Assembly (NCBI GenBank): GCA_021835105.1
Contig: JAKBQS010000001.1
Coordinates: forward strand, 1 to 64,000
Length of the DNA: 64,000 bases
Source: Microcaldota archaeon
Lineage (GTDB): Archaea > Micrarchaeota > Micrarchaeia > Micrarchaeales > CABMGC01
Direction of reading: 5' to 3'
In this document: positions 49,507 through 58,186 of the stretch, piece after piece
Layout: the number at the start of each line of letters is the position of its first letter
Position numbering within the stretch: position 1 is the first letter of the stretch
Made by a program: the position numbers and the translations under genes
The notes under the pieces: generated by a model
What the model saw: the letters and a program-made list of their open reading frames with translations, nothing else
What the model was told of the DNA's origin: nothing
Databases searched by the model: none

Positions 49507-51294
49507 ATGGTTAATTCCTACGAAAGGGATTATGCATTTCTGTCTAATGGCTTTACATCAATCATAGAACTTAACGGTTCTGTGGATTGGTTCCCATGCC
49601 CGAGATTCGATTCGCCCTCCATATTCTCAAGGCTGCTTGACGATTCAAAAGGCGGACATTTCTCCATAAGACCCGAAGCCGCGGAATATTCAATAAAATC
49701 CAATTATCTGGATAACAGCCTTGTACTCAAAAACGAATTTGCCACAGAGAAGGGAAAGATGAGCATTACTGATTTTATGCCTCTCGGGATAATAGGAATA
49801 TCCCGCATATACGAATCATCGATTCCATTTATAGCAGAGATAAAGCCGTCATTCGAATACGGCCTGATAGCACCTTCAATAGAGGAGGTCGAGGGCGGCA
49901 TAGTATTCAAGAATACCAAGTCAAAGGAGGGCTTCGAGATAAGCATAAAAGGAGACTACGAGATACTTGATGAAGGGATTATACGAATAAAGCCAGGAAA
50001 GGGCTATCTATTCGGCCTTTATTCAAGGGACATGAAGTACGGTCTCTTTGGCACTGGAAGTTCAGTATATAATGACCCATACGAATCGCTCTCATTCTCA
50101 CTAAGGTACTGGAGCGAGCAGATACCAAAAAGCAAAAGGATAGAGGAGCTGCAGGAACCCAAATTGAAGGAAGTTTATTACAGATCACTTTCGGTAATCC
50201 TTGGTCTTATCTACCTTCCATCAGGTGCCGCAGTAGCAGCAGCAACTGCATCATTTCCTGAAATATTCGGGAAGTCGCGAAACTGGGATTACAGATATAC
50301 ATGGGTCAGGGACGCTTCGTTTGCAGCAGAGGCTCTTACAAAAGCAGGAAACCTTTCAAAGGCCAAGCGCATAATAAGCTTCCTAATAAGTGTCATAGAC
50401 CCAGGATCGTCCAAGAGTTTCGACCATCCTCTATATTCCATAGACGGAACGTATCCACAGGCAGAGGAAGTCCTCAACTGGCTTAAAGGGCACAGGAAAT
50501 CAAAGCCCGTGAGAATCGGCAATGAAGCATATACTCAGGTGCAAAAGGACATAGAAGGTGAATTTGCCAGCGCTTTCTACACTTACATACAAAATTCTGG
50601 AGACATAAATTATCTTAATGAGAACTGGTGGGCTATAGAGTCCATAGCAAAATATACCAAAAATTCATGGAAATCAAAGTCGGTAAGCCTCTGGGAAGAG
50701 AGAGCGCAGGGGGAGAGCTACGTGCATACTAAAGTAATGGAATGGACTGCTCTTGACAGGGCTTACAAGCTGGCCCTTATAGCTGGGGAAACAGACTCTG
50801 CCGAAGATTGGAAAGCTGCCAGCAAAGAGATAAGAGAAGAAGTGCTTGCGCAAGGAATATCAGAGAAACAAAAATGTTTTGTAAACTATTATGGATCAGA
50901 AGAGGTGGACGCTGCACTCTTGACGCTGCCAATCTACGATTTTGTAAAAGCCGACGATCCAATATTCATTGCCACACTAAGAAAGATCGAAAAGGATCTC
51001 TCGATAGGCGAAGGGATGTACATACGTTACCGTAACGACTTCATAGGTGAAGTCGCACATCCCTTCACACTGATAAACACATGGGTATCAAGGGTATATA
51101 CCCGGCTCGGGGAAAACCGCAAGGCAGTAGATGCCCTCTCACGCCTTGCAGAGCACGCGATGAGCCTAAACCTATTCTCCGAACATGTTGAGCAATCGAC
51201 TAGGGAACCGAGGGGAAACTTCCCGCAGCTTTTTCCACATGCCGGTTTCGTAGATGCACTTACAGAATACAAAGAAAAGTTCCACAGTGTTTAG
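49507..51294 (+). CDS. GH15 family glycoside hydrolase (glucoamylase or trehalase)
   Basis: 595 residues. N-terminal beta sandwich (YAFLSNGFTSIIELNGSVDWFPCPRFDSPSIF), then an (alpha/alpha)6 barrel with NWDYRYTWVRDASF, the candidate catalytic Glu in LWEERAQGESYVH, and the C-terminal LFSEHVEQSTREPRGNFPQLF with the probable base Glu. No signal peptide, so intracellular. Archaeal GH15 members hydrolyse starch, isomaltose or trehalose; because this genome makes trehalose, trehalase is plausible but not shown. Confidence 0.88.
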   Translation: MVNSYERDYAFLSNGFTSIIELNGSVDWFPCPRFDSPSIFSRLLDDSKGGHFSIRPEAAEYSIKSNYLDNSLVLKNEFATEKGKMSITDFMPLGIIGISRIYESSIPFIAEIKPSFEYGLIAPSIEEVEGGIVFKNTKSKEGFEISIKGDYEILDEGIIRIKPGKGYLFGLYSRDMKYGLFGTGSSVYNDPYESLSFSLRYWSEQIPKSKRIEELQEPKLKEVYYRSLSVILGLIYLPSGAAVAAATASFPEIFGKSRNWDYRYTWVRDASFAAEALTKAGNLSKAKRIISFLISVIDPGSSKSFDHPLYSIDGTYPQAEEVLNWLKGHRKSKPVRIGNEAYTQVQKDIEGEFASAFYTYIQNSGDINYLNENWWAIESIAKYTKNSWKSKSVSLWEERAQGESYVHTKVMEWTALDRAYKLALIAGETDSAEDWKAASKEIREEVLAQGISEKQKCFVNYYGSEEVDAALLTLPIYDFVKADDPIFIATLRKIEKDLSIGEGMYIRYRNDFIGEVAHPFTLINTWVSRVYTRLGENRKAVDALSRLAEHAMSLNLFSEHVEQSTREPRGNFPQLFPHAGFVDALTEYKEKFHSV

Positions 51295-51333
51295 CCCGCA
51301 GAATAGAACACGCTCTTCAATAGTAGTAAAATC

Positions 51334-52752
51334 CTACCCCTTAACTACGCCTATGGGAACATTCCTTGAGACAAGGGAAGCAAGCCCAGCCCCTGAAACT
51401 ACATTTACAACGTCATCTATATCCTTGTAGACCCACTCTGCCTCTTCGCTTACCAGCTTCCTGCTCTTGATTCTTAATTCTATACCTTTCTTCTCCATAG
51501 ATTCGAAGGTTCTGCTCTGAGGTATCTCTCGCAGTGCCCTGTGCCTTGACATTACCCTTCCAGCGCCATGGCATGCAGACCCGAAAGTTTCATTCAGTGC
51601 GCCTTCTGCACCGCACAGTATGTAACTGGCAGTACCCATACTTCCAGGTATAAGGACCGGCTGCCCGAAAGAGATATATGATTTAGGCACATCCTTTGAA
51701 CCCTTGGGAAGCGAACGTGTAGCTCCCTTCCTGTGCACATACAGTTTCTTCCTAGAGCCTCCTACTTTATGCTCCTCAAGCTTCACTATATTATGTGCAA
51801 CGTCGTATAGTACGCGCATGCCCATCTCGTCGGCGCTCTTCCCAAAAACCTTCTCGAAAGATCCCCTCACAGAGTTGGTAATCAATTGCCTATTAGAGAA
51901 TGCATAATTAACTGCACATTTCATGGCCTTGATGTAGCTTTCTGCCTCTTTGCTTCCTGCGTAAGCATAGCTTAGCTCAGGATCTTCAAGCTCGATTCCT
52001 TTCCTATTGCGATATTCTGCAAGCTCCATAAGATAATCTGTGCATATCTGATGCCCAAATCCGCGCGACCCTGTATGTACCATAACAACCACCTGATCCT
52101 CGAAAAGCCCGAAGGCTTCTGCTGTGCGCTCGTCAAACAGACGCTCGACTCTCTGCAGCTCAAGGAAATGGTTACCTGCCCCGAGAGTACCTATCTGGTT
52201 AAGGCCTCTCTTCTTTGCAAAACTGCTCACCGCATTAAAATCTGCGCCATCCATAAATCCCCCTTCTTCTATGAATTTTGGATCGGAATCAAAGCCATAT
52301 CCTTTGCCAATAAGGTAGTCTATCCCTTCCTCACTAACTCTCTTAAGATCAGCCTCCGCGAACCCTATGTTATTCTTGCTGCCAACTCCGCTTGGAACGC
52401 TGCTGAACAGCGAATCAAGAAGATGTCCAACAGAATCCCTTATCTCAGAGTATCTTAATGAAGTAAGTATAACCCTGACCCCGCAGTTTATATCGTAACC
52501 TACCGCGCCGGGGGATATTATCCCTTCATCAGCATCGAATGCTGCAACGCCTCCGACAGGGAAACCATAACCCTCATGCCCATCTGGCATAACAATTACA
52601 TCTTCAACCAGGCCGGGAAGGTGCGATGCATTCAACGCCTGCTTAAGAGTCTCATCACCTTTCATTATATCCATCATGCGGCTGTTCGAATACACCTTCA
52701 CCCGCGAAGAGTCGAGTCTAAACCTGAATTCATCAAGCTTCTTTACAATCAT
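51334..52752 (-). CDS. rtcB: RNA-splicing ligase RtcB
   Basis: 472 residues from the ATG at 52752 (MIVKKLDEFRF). Manganese-binding Cys in GYDINCGVRV, ligand His in GTLGAGNHFLE, VMVHTGSRGFGHQI, and the guanylylated His in GSACHGAGRVMSR. Reaction: GTP-dependent joining of 2',3'-cyclic phosphate to 5'-OH RNA ends in tRNA splicing. At least four tRNA genes in this window are interrupted, so it has substrates nearby. No intein inside. Confidence 0.95.
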   Translation of the reverse strand: MIVKKLDEFRFRLDSSRVKVYSNSRMMDIMKGDETLKQALNASHLPGLVEDVIVMPDGHEGYGFPVGGVAAFDADEGIISPGAVGYDINCGVRVILTSLRYSEIRDSVGHLLDSLFSSVPSGVGSKNNIGFAEADLKRVSEEGIDYLIGKGYGFDSDPKFIEEGGFMDGADFNAVSSFAKKRGLNQIGTLGAGNHFLELQRVERLFDERTAEAFGLFEDQVVVMVHTGSRGFGHQICTDYLMELAEYRNRKGIELEDPELSYAYAGSKEAESYIKAMKCAVNYAFSNRQLITNSVRGSFEKVFGKSADEMGMRVLYDVAHNIVKLEEHKVGGSRKKLYVHRKGATRSLPKGSKDVPKSYISFGQPVLIPGSMGTASYILCGAEGALNETFGSACHGAGRVMSRHRALREIPQSRTFESMEKKGIELRIKSRKLVSEEAEWVYKDIDDVVNVVSGAGLASLVSRNVPIGVVKG

Positions 52753-52994
52753 AATCCCGCCAAATTCCACATAAGAACAATAAACATTCAGATAGTAGAA
52801 TAATCACTATACATCCTTCAATATCTATATAACACTGCAGTTCAAATCCAATTCACGCATAACTGCATTACTACTTGTCCTTTATTCTTAGGACCATTTT
52901 GCTATAGGCAAAACCAAACATGGTAAGTATTAAATATGAGAAATGCTCACATAAATTAAGCTTTTAAACATTGTATATTAAGTACTATGTTTAT

Positions 52995-53091
52995 GCAGGG
53001 ATGGCGGAGCCAGGTCAAACGCGGCAGACTCAAGATCTGTTGACTTAGGTCTGCGGGAGTTCAATAACAAGAACAAATCTCCCTCCCTGCA
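52995..53091 (+). tRNA. tRNA-Leu (anticodon CAA) with a 12-base insertion in the T-loop
   Basis: Acceptor GCAGGGA/TCCCTGC, anticodon stem GCAGA/TCTGT around CTCAAGA, variable arm GAC-TTAG-GTC. The T-stem GGGAG/CTCCC encloses 19 bases (53060-53078) instead of 7. Removing 12 bases, for example 53063-53074, restores the standard loop TTCAAAT. This is a non-canonical intron, unless the gene is a decayed copy. Confidence 0.85.
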
Positions 53092-53114
53092 TTGCGTAGT
53101 TATGTGGTGATTAG

Positions 53115-53864
53115 TTGGCAACGAAAAAGAATCAGGAAACGAGAAAAAAGCAGCAGAAACATGCAAAGAAAGTCGCAAAGAGCAGCCCAGCTAGGCACAT
53201 AAAACCTAAACCTAAGCCCAAACAGAAGCAGAAGGACACGGTAATGCTTGACATACCTCTTTATCCGCAGACAGAAGAATTCACCAGCGCAGCTGCCTCG
53301 GCAATGATGGTGATAAAGTACCTGAATCCTACATATAAGCTCAGAAAAGAAGAGGAGTTTGTGATATGGCAGGAAGCCGTCAACGGCAGCGTATGGCACG
53401 GGTCCAAATACGGTCTCGCATATGCCCTAGGTAAGAGGATAGGCGGAGTAGGCATAATCAGCAATACTAAAGATGAGGGCTACGAGAGGAAGCTTGCAGT
53501 ATACGAGAACATAAACTTGGATACGCTTACAGCTTCATTCAACGAGATCAGGCAGAAATCCCAGACACTCAACATCTCAGAAGAGCAGTCAGAGATAACT
53601 ACATCAACAATAAAGAAAGCCCTCTCCAACAATCAGATACCCATAGTATTAATTGATGTTAAGGCGATAAATTCAATACCTGAGCCATCCCCTCACTGGG
53701 TAGTGGTGAAAGGCTATGATAAGGACGCATTCTACATAAATGATCCTTACTCAAACAGCACCATAAGCATAGATACCGAAGTATTCAAAGCAGCATTGGG
53801 CTTCGACAACGATAAGCATATGGTATACGTAGACTCAAGGGCAGCTAAAAGAAAGAAAAGCTAA
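53115..53864 (+). CDS. C39-like (papain-fold) peptidase homologue without the catalytic Cys
   Basis: 249 residues, TTG start at 53115. A highly basic N-terminus (1-40) precedes the C39-like domain. His194 in SPHWVVVKGYD and Asp210 in YINDPYS match the papain-like His and Asp. The position of the Cys, normally in TCGPA-like motifs, reads TSAAAS (57-62), so proteolysis is unlikely. Family knowledge: C39 domains process leaders of exported peptides. Possible role: a binding or scaffold protein. Located 24 bases after tRNA-Leu. Confidence 0.6.
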   Translation: MATKKNQETRKKQQKHAKKVAKSSPARHIKPKPKPKQKQKDTVMLDIPLYPQTEEFTSAAASAMMVIKYLNPTYKLRKEEEFVIWQEAVNGSVWHGSKYGLAYALGKRIGGVGIISNTKDEGYERKLAVYENINLDTLTASFNEIRQKSQTLNISEEQSEITTSTIKKALSNNQIPIVLIDVKAINSIPEPSPHWVVVKGYDKDAFYINDPYSNSTISIDTEVFKAALGFDNDKHMVYVDSRAAKRKKS

Positions 53865-53881
53865 AGCCGATTGGATAAATA

Positions 53882-54625
53882 CTATTCTTCTATGTAAGGA
53901 GCAAGGAAATAGGTTATCTGCGCATCTCCTATCGAGTAACTTACTCTCAACGGTTCATTAGTCTTAAGCGATATGTTAATCGGTGCGCCTGCAGGGCATG
54001 ACTTTACCATATTCTCAAGGAACTCTAGATTAAATACGGAATCCGCATTCTTTGTGGCCGATACCTTCTTTGTCACTGCGCCATCTGCCTGATGCTGCTC
54101 CTCCAGTTCTCCGGAATCGCCTCTTGCGCTTATTCCAAAATGATCCTTTGAAGCTCTCAATGAGATATAAGAAGATATTAGGCTTGCATCCTTTATTATT
54201 TCCCTGAGTGCATCCCCTCCTATCTCTATATTCGCATCAAATTCTACAGACGGCTCTTTCTCCGCGCCCTTCCTGGCATCGACCATCTGCATAACATACC
54301 TTCGGCTCCCATTCTGGCTTATAAACTCAAAGACGACCTTATTTCCACTGTCTTTCATAACAAGGGATTCGTTGTCCCTCGCCCTTGAGAGTATCTTACT
54401 CAGGTTTTCCAGATTAAGGCCTATATTCGCATCTTTGTCTATCTTAAACTTGGCGAACGCCTTGTTTGGTATGAAAAAAGACACCATGCTTATGCTTGAA
54501 GGATCCATGGCCTTAAGCCCAATGCCTTCCTTGCTTATGTTAAACACACCCTCATCAACAAGGCTTACTATAGAAGAAACACAGTCTCTCCAATATCTTG
54601 CGTTGCTGAGTTCTAGTTCAAACAT
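53882..54625 (-). CDS. pcn: DNA polymerase sliding clamp PCNA
   Basis: 247 residues, the usual PCNA length. Two duplicated domains; the start is MFELELSNARYWRDCV, the inter-domain connector region lies near residue 120, and the end is YFLAPYIEE, as expected for archaeal PCNA. It encircles DNA and tethers polymerase, Fen1 and ligase; it is loaded by RFC (13683-14639). One of possibly several PCNA genes. It converges on the C39-like gene. Confidence 0.93.
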   Translation of the reverse strand: MFELELSNARYWRDCVSSIVSLVDEGVFNISKEGIGLKAMDPSSISMVSFFIPNKAFAKFKIDKDANIGLNLENLSKILSRARDNESLVMKDSGNKVVFEFISQNGSRRYVMQMVDARKGAEKEPSVEFDANIEIGGDALREIIKDASLISSYISLRASKDHFGISARGDSGELEEQHQADGAVTKKVSATKNADSVFNLEFLENMVKSCPAGAPINISLKTNEPLRVSYSIGDAQITYFLAPYIEE

Positions 54626-54734
54626 AAAACCACATTATTATTGAACACGATAATAATAAATAACCTACTTATCGATAATAAATCCTGCAGGCCAGCACGC
54701 CATCCAACCGCCCAAAGCTGCATATGGTTATTGC

Positions 54735-55541
54735 ATGATATGCGTTATAGGATCTACTTACGATAAAGTCTCATCGGGCATAATGCGCCATATATTCGAA
54801 TCCATGGGCATCCAGGATCCCGCATCAGGGAAGAAATATATCATCGGCAGCCTTATGGCATATCTATCAGAAGGGCCTCTTACCGAATTCAACATTGACA
54901 TTCCAGAAGCCGATGTGCTATGCTTTGTAAGCAAGCACTCAAGCGCCGCGCAGAGAGGTGCAATAACAACACATGCTACTGGAAACTGGGGCAGCGATGC
55001 CTTATTGGGTGGAAAGCCAAGATCATTATCAATGTCGGCGCCTATTGAGATGCTCTCCTTCCTCCTAAATTCGTCTAGGATGCAGCACGGCTCCAGCCAG
55101 ATAGAAGTTACATATGAGGCTACGCATCACGGCCCTCTCCTATCAAAGAGCGCACTCTTTGTAGAGCTTGGCGGCAATGATGATGTTGCCACCTCTGATA
55201 ATCTGCATATGCAAATGGCAGAAACGATACTCAAGTCGATGCGCGAAGCGCGACTTCAGGAATACAAAAAAGTTACAATAGGGATAAGCGGCACACATTA
55301 TCCTTCCAAATTTTCAAAGCTTGCTATAGAAAAGAACTATGCATTCTCTCATATACTACCGAAACACCATGCGTTTAGCGCGAACGGCGATGAAAACCTC
55401 TCAGTCCTCCGCAAGGCAGTCGAAAAAACCCCGATATTAGTCGACTCTGCAGTTATCGAGTGGAAGAGCTTCAATTCGGCTTCTAGGGAAAAAATAATAA
55501 AAGCACTTGGAGAAATTGGATTAGATTACGAAAGAATCTAG
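54735..55541 (+). CDS. dtdA: D-aminoacyl-tRNA deacylase, archaeal DtdA type
   Basis: 268 residues. GEK1-type pattern: THATGNWGSDALLGGKPR, SMSAPIEMLSFL, EVTYEATHHGP and FVELGG, with GISGTHYPSKFS near the end. Reaction: removes D-amino acids from mischarged tRNAs. It starts at 54735, 110 bases after the divergent PCNA start. The DJ-1-like gene begins directly after its stop. Confidence 0.92.
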   Translation: MICVIGSTYDKVSSGIMRHIFESMGIQDPASGKKYIIGSLMAYLSEGPLTEFNIDIPEADVLCFVSKHSSAAQRGAITTHATGNWGSDALLGGKPRSLSMSAPIEMLSFLLNSSRMQHGSSQIEVTYEATHHGPLLSKSALFVELGGNDDVATSDNLHMQMAETILKSMREARLQEYKKVTIGISGTHYPSKFSKLAIEKNYAFSHILPKHHAFSANGDENLSVLRKAVEKTPILVDSAVIEWKSFNSASREKIIKALGEIGLDYERI

Positions 55542-56069
55542 GTGTATAAAATGAAGGCATTGGTATTTGTGACCCAAAAGGACTTCAAGGACGAGTCCCT
55601 CTCTGCAATAAGAAAATCATTACAGAAATGGGATGTGAAAGTTGAGGTCGCATGCACGAGGAAAGGGGAGGTTTACGGATACCATGGTGCAGCATGCCCT
55701 GTGGATACCACGCTCTTGGAAGTCAGTGCATCTGATTATGAATGCATAATCCTGATAGACGGGCCCGGGATAAGTTCGCTCTCAGGAGAGATGCGTCAGA
55801 TAAGCGAGACTGTGCGGAATTTCTACAATGCAGGGAAAGCTGTCTGCGCGATAAACAACGCAATAAAGATACTTGCCAAATCAAACATAATAAAGGGAAA
55901 GGAGATCTCCGAACCCAAGGACAATGAAACAGCTTCAATTGTTGGATTATACGGTGCGGTGCTCACAAAGAGCAAAGTAGAAAGCGATAGCGGCATAATA
56001 ACTGCAGGGAATCCTGATGAGGCATCGGAGTTCGCAGATGCCATACTAAAGGCAGTCAAGGCAAAGTAG
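55542..56069 (+). CDS. DJ-1/PfpI family protein lacking the nucleophile Cys
   Basis: 175 residues. GTG start at 55542 directly after the dtdA stop, or the ATG at 55551. The core MKALVFVTQKDFKDES fits the DJ-1/PfpI alpha/beta fold. The nucleophile elbow, normally AICHG, reads AINNA (103-107), so Asn105 stands at the Cys position and Cys102 is off-register. Protease or glyoxalase activity is therefore doubtful. Possibly a small-molecule or redox-binding partner of DtdA. Confidence 0.7.
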   Translation: MYKMKALVFVTQKDFKDESLSAIRKSLQKWDVKVEVACTRKGEVYGYHGAACPVDTTLLEVSASDYECIILIDGPGISSLSGEMRQISETVRNFYNAGKAVCAINNAIKILAKSNIIKGKEISEPKDNETASIVGLYGAVLTKSKVESDSGIITAGNPDEASEFADAILKAVKAK

Positions 56070-56375
56070 TCAGCAAAATATGTGTCTTTCCGTTCCGCAT
56101 GCGCATTTGTATACTATGTAACCTTTGCTGCTTGAGAGCCTTACCGTGCACGTCTCTCCTGGAATAAGCACGTCTCCGCAGCCTTTGCATATCGTATCCT
56201 TGAGCCTCTTTGGCATTCTTACTTTATAGTGCCTTCCTATAGCTCTAGCTATCCCAACATATCTCTTCCTGAATTCCTGCGCTCCGCCAGTAATCTCTCT
56301 CGATCTGGCCATTTCAATAAGCCCTTCCATCCTTTCAGCGGCAATCTCCTTGACAAGCTGGGACCCCTTCTTCAT
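56070..56375 (-). CDS. rnp4: RNase P protein component 4 (Rpp21/Rnp4)
   Basis: 101 residues. Helical N-terminus (VKEIAAERMEGLIEMARS) and the zinc-binding pairs CKGCG and CACG, arranged as in Rpp21/Rpr2 proteins. With Rpp29 it supports the RNase P RNA that trims tRNA 5' ends. Next to tRNA-Ile and the Rieske gene, with 3 bases between stops and starts of neighbours. Confidence 0.88.
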   Translation of the reverse strand: MKKGSQLVKEIAAERMEGLIEMARSREITGGAQEFRKRYVGIARAIGRHYKVRMPKRLKDTICKGCGDVLIPGETCTVRLSSSKGYIVYKCACGTERHIFC

Positions 56376-56378
56376 CCG

Positions 56379-56696
56379 CTAAACCTCTATGAATACCTCC
56401 CCACTTGAGGCATCTGCGTAAGCCGCATAGGATCTTGTATCTGTAGCCCAGTGGGTATTCTCATTGGCTTTGCCCGTCTTTATATCAAAAGCAGCAGCAT
56501 GAAGCGGGCATATGACCTCACAGCCATCAATATATCCTTCACTAAGCGATCCGCCCTCGTGCGTACATTTATCATCAAGCGCGTATAGCGCACCATCCTT
56601 TAGGGTTATGAGAATCCTCCTGCCTCCTACTTCAAAAGCCTTAAGTTCCCCTTCTTTAAATTCTGCTGCTCTAATCCCTGTATTATACTTCGCCAT
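56379..56696 (-). CDS. Rieske [2Fe-2S] ferredoxin-like protein
   Basis: 105 residues. The Rieske ligand pairs are CTH (about residue 43) and CPLH (about 63), separated by a loop GGSLSEGYIDGCEVI. No N-terminal membrane anchor, so a soluble ferredoxin component of a dioxygenase- or nitrite-reductase-like system. No oxygenase lies in the window, so its partner is unknown. It starts 13 bases before the tRNA-Ile gene, which is read on the same strand. Confidence 0.85.
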   Translation of the reverse strand: MAKYNTGIRAAEFKEGELKAFEVGGRRILITLKDGALYALDDKCTHEGGSLSEGYIDGCEVICPLHAAAFDIKTGKANENTHWATDTRSYAAYADASSGEVFIEV

Positions 56697-56708
56697 GGCA
56701 ACATCTCA

Positions 56709-56796
56709 TGGGCCCGGAGAGATTTGAACTCTCGACCTACGGCTTTCTTAATTCCTATATAAGACCGTCGCTCTGACCAGGCTGAGCTACGAGCCC
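56709..56796 (-). tRNA. tRNA-Ile (anticodon UAU) with 13-base intron
   Basis: Minus strand: acceptor GGGCTCG/CGGGCCC with one U-G pair, anticodon stem ACGGT/GCCGT around CTTATA plus 14 more bases. Taking T33 and anticodon TAT leaves about 13 bases of intron at 37/38. T-arm GAGAG-TTCAAAT-CTCTC. UAU reads AUA without an agmatidine-modified CAU tRNA. Confidence 0.85.
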
Positions 56797-56862
56797 AAGT
56801 ATTAAATATCAATTACGCAAGCAAAATATAAATACTGGCATAAACTTTTAAAAGGCTTGCAT

Positions 56863-58158
56863 ATGGATCTCGGCGAAGGGCTAAGGAAAGCACTGGCAAA
56901 ACTGTCTGGCGCAACAATAATAGACGCAAAGACCATAAGGGAATTTACCAAGGAGATGCAGAAAGCACTCATCTCCTCCGATGTAGACCTGAATCTGGTT
57001 CTTAAGATAACAAATAAGATAGAGGAAGCTGCACTAAAACAGAAGATACCGCAGGGGCTATCTCCCAAGAGCTACATAACAAATATGGTGTATGAGGAGC
57101 TGGTAAGCCTCATGGGGGAGACGTACGAGCCCGTGATCAAACCAAAAAGAATACTTCTTGCAGGCATATACGGCTCTGGCAAGACAACATCAGCGGCAAA
57201 GCTTGCAAAGTTCTATCAGGATAGGGGCCTGGGAACAGGGTTAATATGCTGCGATATATCAAGGCCTGCAGCCTACGAGCAGCTCAAAACACTAGCAGAG
57301 CAGGCTAACGTAGGCTTTTATGGCGAAAAAGACGGGAAGGATATCGTATCCATAATAAAGAATGGACTAGAGGCGCTTAAGCAGAAGAAAGTTATAATAT
57401 GCGACTCGGGAGGGCGCAGCGCCATAGATTCCAAGCTTATAGAGGAGCTGAATCTCATAAACAAGACCTTCAGACCAGAAGAAAAGATACTGGTACTGAA
57501 TGCGGACATAGGGCAGGTGGCAGGCAAACAGTCTGCAGAATTCAACAAGGCAATAGGAATAACCGGGGTTATAGTAACCAAGATGGATGGCTCAGGTCGC
57601 GGCGGAGGCGCATTAAGTGCAGTAAGCGCATCCCAATGCAGAATAAACTTCATAACAACAGGAGAGAAACTCAAGGATATAGAGCCATACGATTCAGGCA
57701 AATACATAGGCAGGCTGCTTGGTATACCGGACATAGAGCTGCTTATAAAGACAGTCAACGAATCCCTCGCAGAAGCTGGGATAGAGAAGGAGAACATCGA
57801 TATGGAAAAACTTACCTTCGATACATTCTACAAGCAGCTGAAGGCTATGTCAAAGATGGGCCCCATGAAAAGCGTAATGGGGATGATGGGGCTTGTAGAT
57901 CTCCCAAAGGATGCAGTAGAAACAGGCGAGAAGAAGCTCAAGATCTACGAGTCAATAATAAGCTCAATGACCAACGAGGAGAAAAACGAGGAAGTTCAGC
58001 TAAGCCAGAGCCGGATAAAGAGGCTTGCATTAGGCAGCGGAAGGACGGAAAAAGACGTGCGCGGCATGATAAGCGACTTCAACAAGATGAGGAAACTTCT
58101 AAACACATTCAAGAACGACAGGAACCTGAAGCGGAACTTCAAGTATGTTGCACAATAA
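56863..58158 (+). CDS. srp54: Signal recognition particle protein SRP54
   Basis: 431 residues from the ATG at 56863 (MDLGEG); a TTG two codons earlier is less likely. N domain (1-90), G domain with GIYGSGKTTSAAKLA, ICCDISRPAAYEQL, CDSGGRSAID and TKMDGSGRGGG, and a helical M domain (about 300-431) with KMGPMKSVMGMM and GSGRTEKD for signal peptides and 7S RNA. It delivers ribosome-nascent chains to FtsY. Single gene. Confidence 0.95.
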   Translation: MDLGEGLRKALAKLSGATIIDAKTIREFTKEMQKALISSDVDLNLVLKITNKIEEAALKQKIPQGLSPKSYITNMVYEELVSLMGETYEPVIKPKRILLAGIYGSGKTTSAAKLAKFYQDRGLGTGLICCDISRPAAYEQLKTLAEQANVGFYGEKDGKDIVSIIKNGLEALKQKKVIICDSGGRSAIDSKLIEELNLINKTFRPEEKILVLNADIGQVAGKQSAEFNKAIGITGVIVTKMDGSGRGGGALSAVSASQCRINFITTGEKLKDIEPYDSGKYIGRLLGIPDIELLIKTVNESLAEAGIEKENIDMEKLTFDTFYKQLKAMSKMGPMKSVMGMMGLVDLPKDAVETGEKKLKIYESIISSMTNEEKNEEVQLSQSRIKRLALGSGRTEKDVRGMISDFNKMRKLLNTFKNDRNLKRNFKYVAQ

Positions 58159-58159
58159 T

Positions 58160-58186
58160 AAAAAAATAAAAAAAATAAAAAATAAA
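58160..58186 (-). terminator. A-tract (T-rich on the minus strand) between the SRP54 and mini-protein stops
   Basis: Runs of 7, 8 and 5 A residues on the plus strand become T-runs on the minus strand, just after the stop of the tiny Lys-rich ORF. This fits archaeal oligo-T termination for a minus-strand transcript. Confidence 0.45.

Noticed and set aside
52995..53091. tRNA-Leu as a pseudogene because of the enlarged T-loop
   Set aside because: All stems pair perfectly and removal of 12 bases restores a standard loop, so an intron is the simpler reading.
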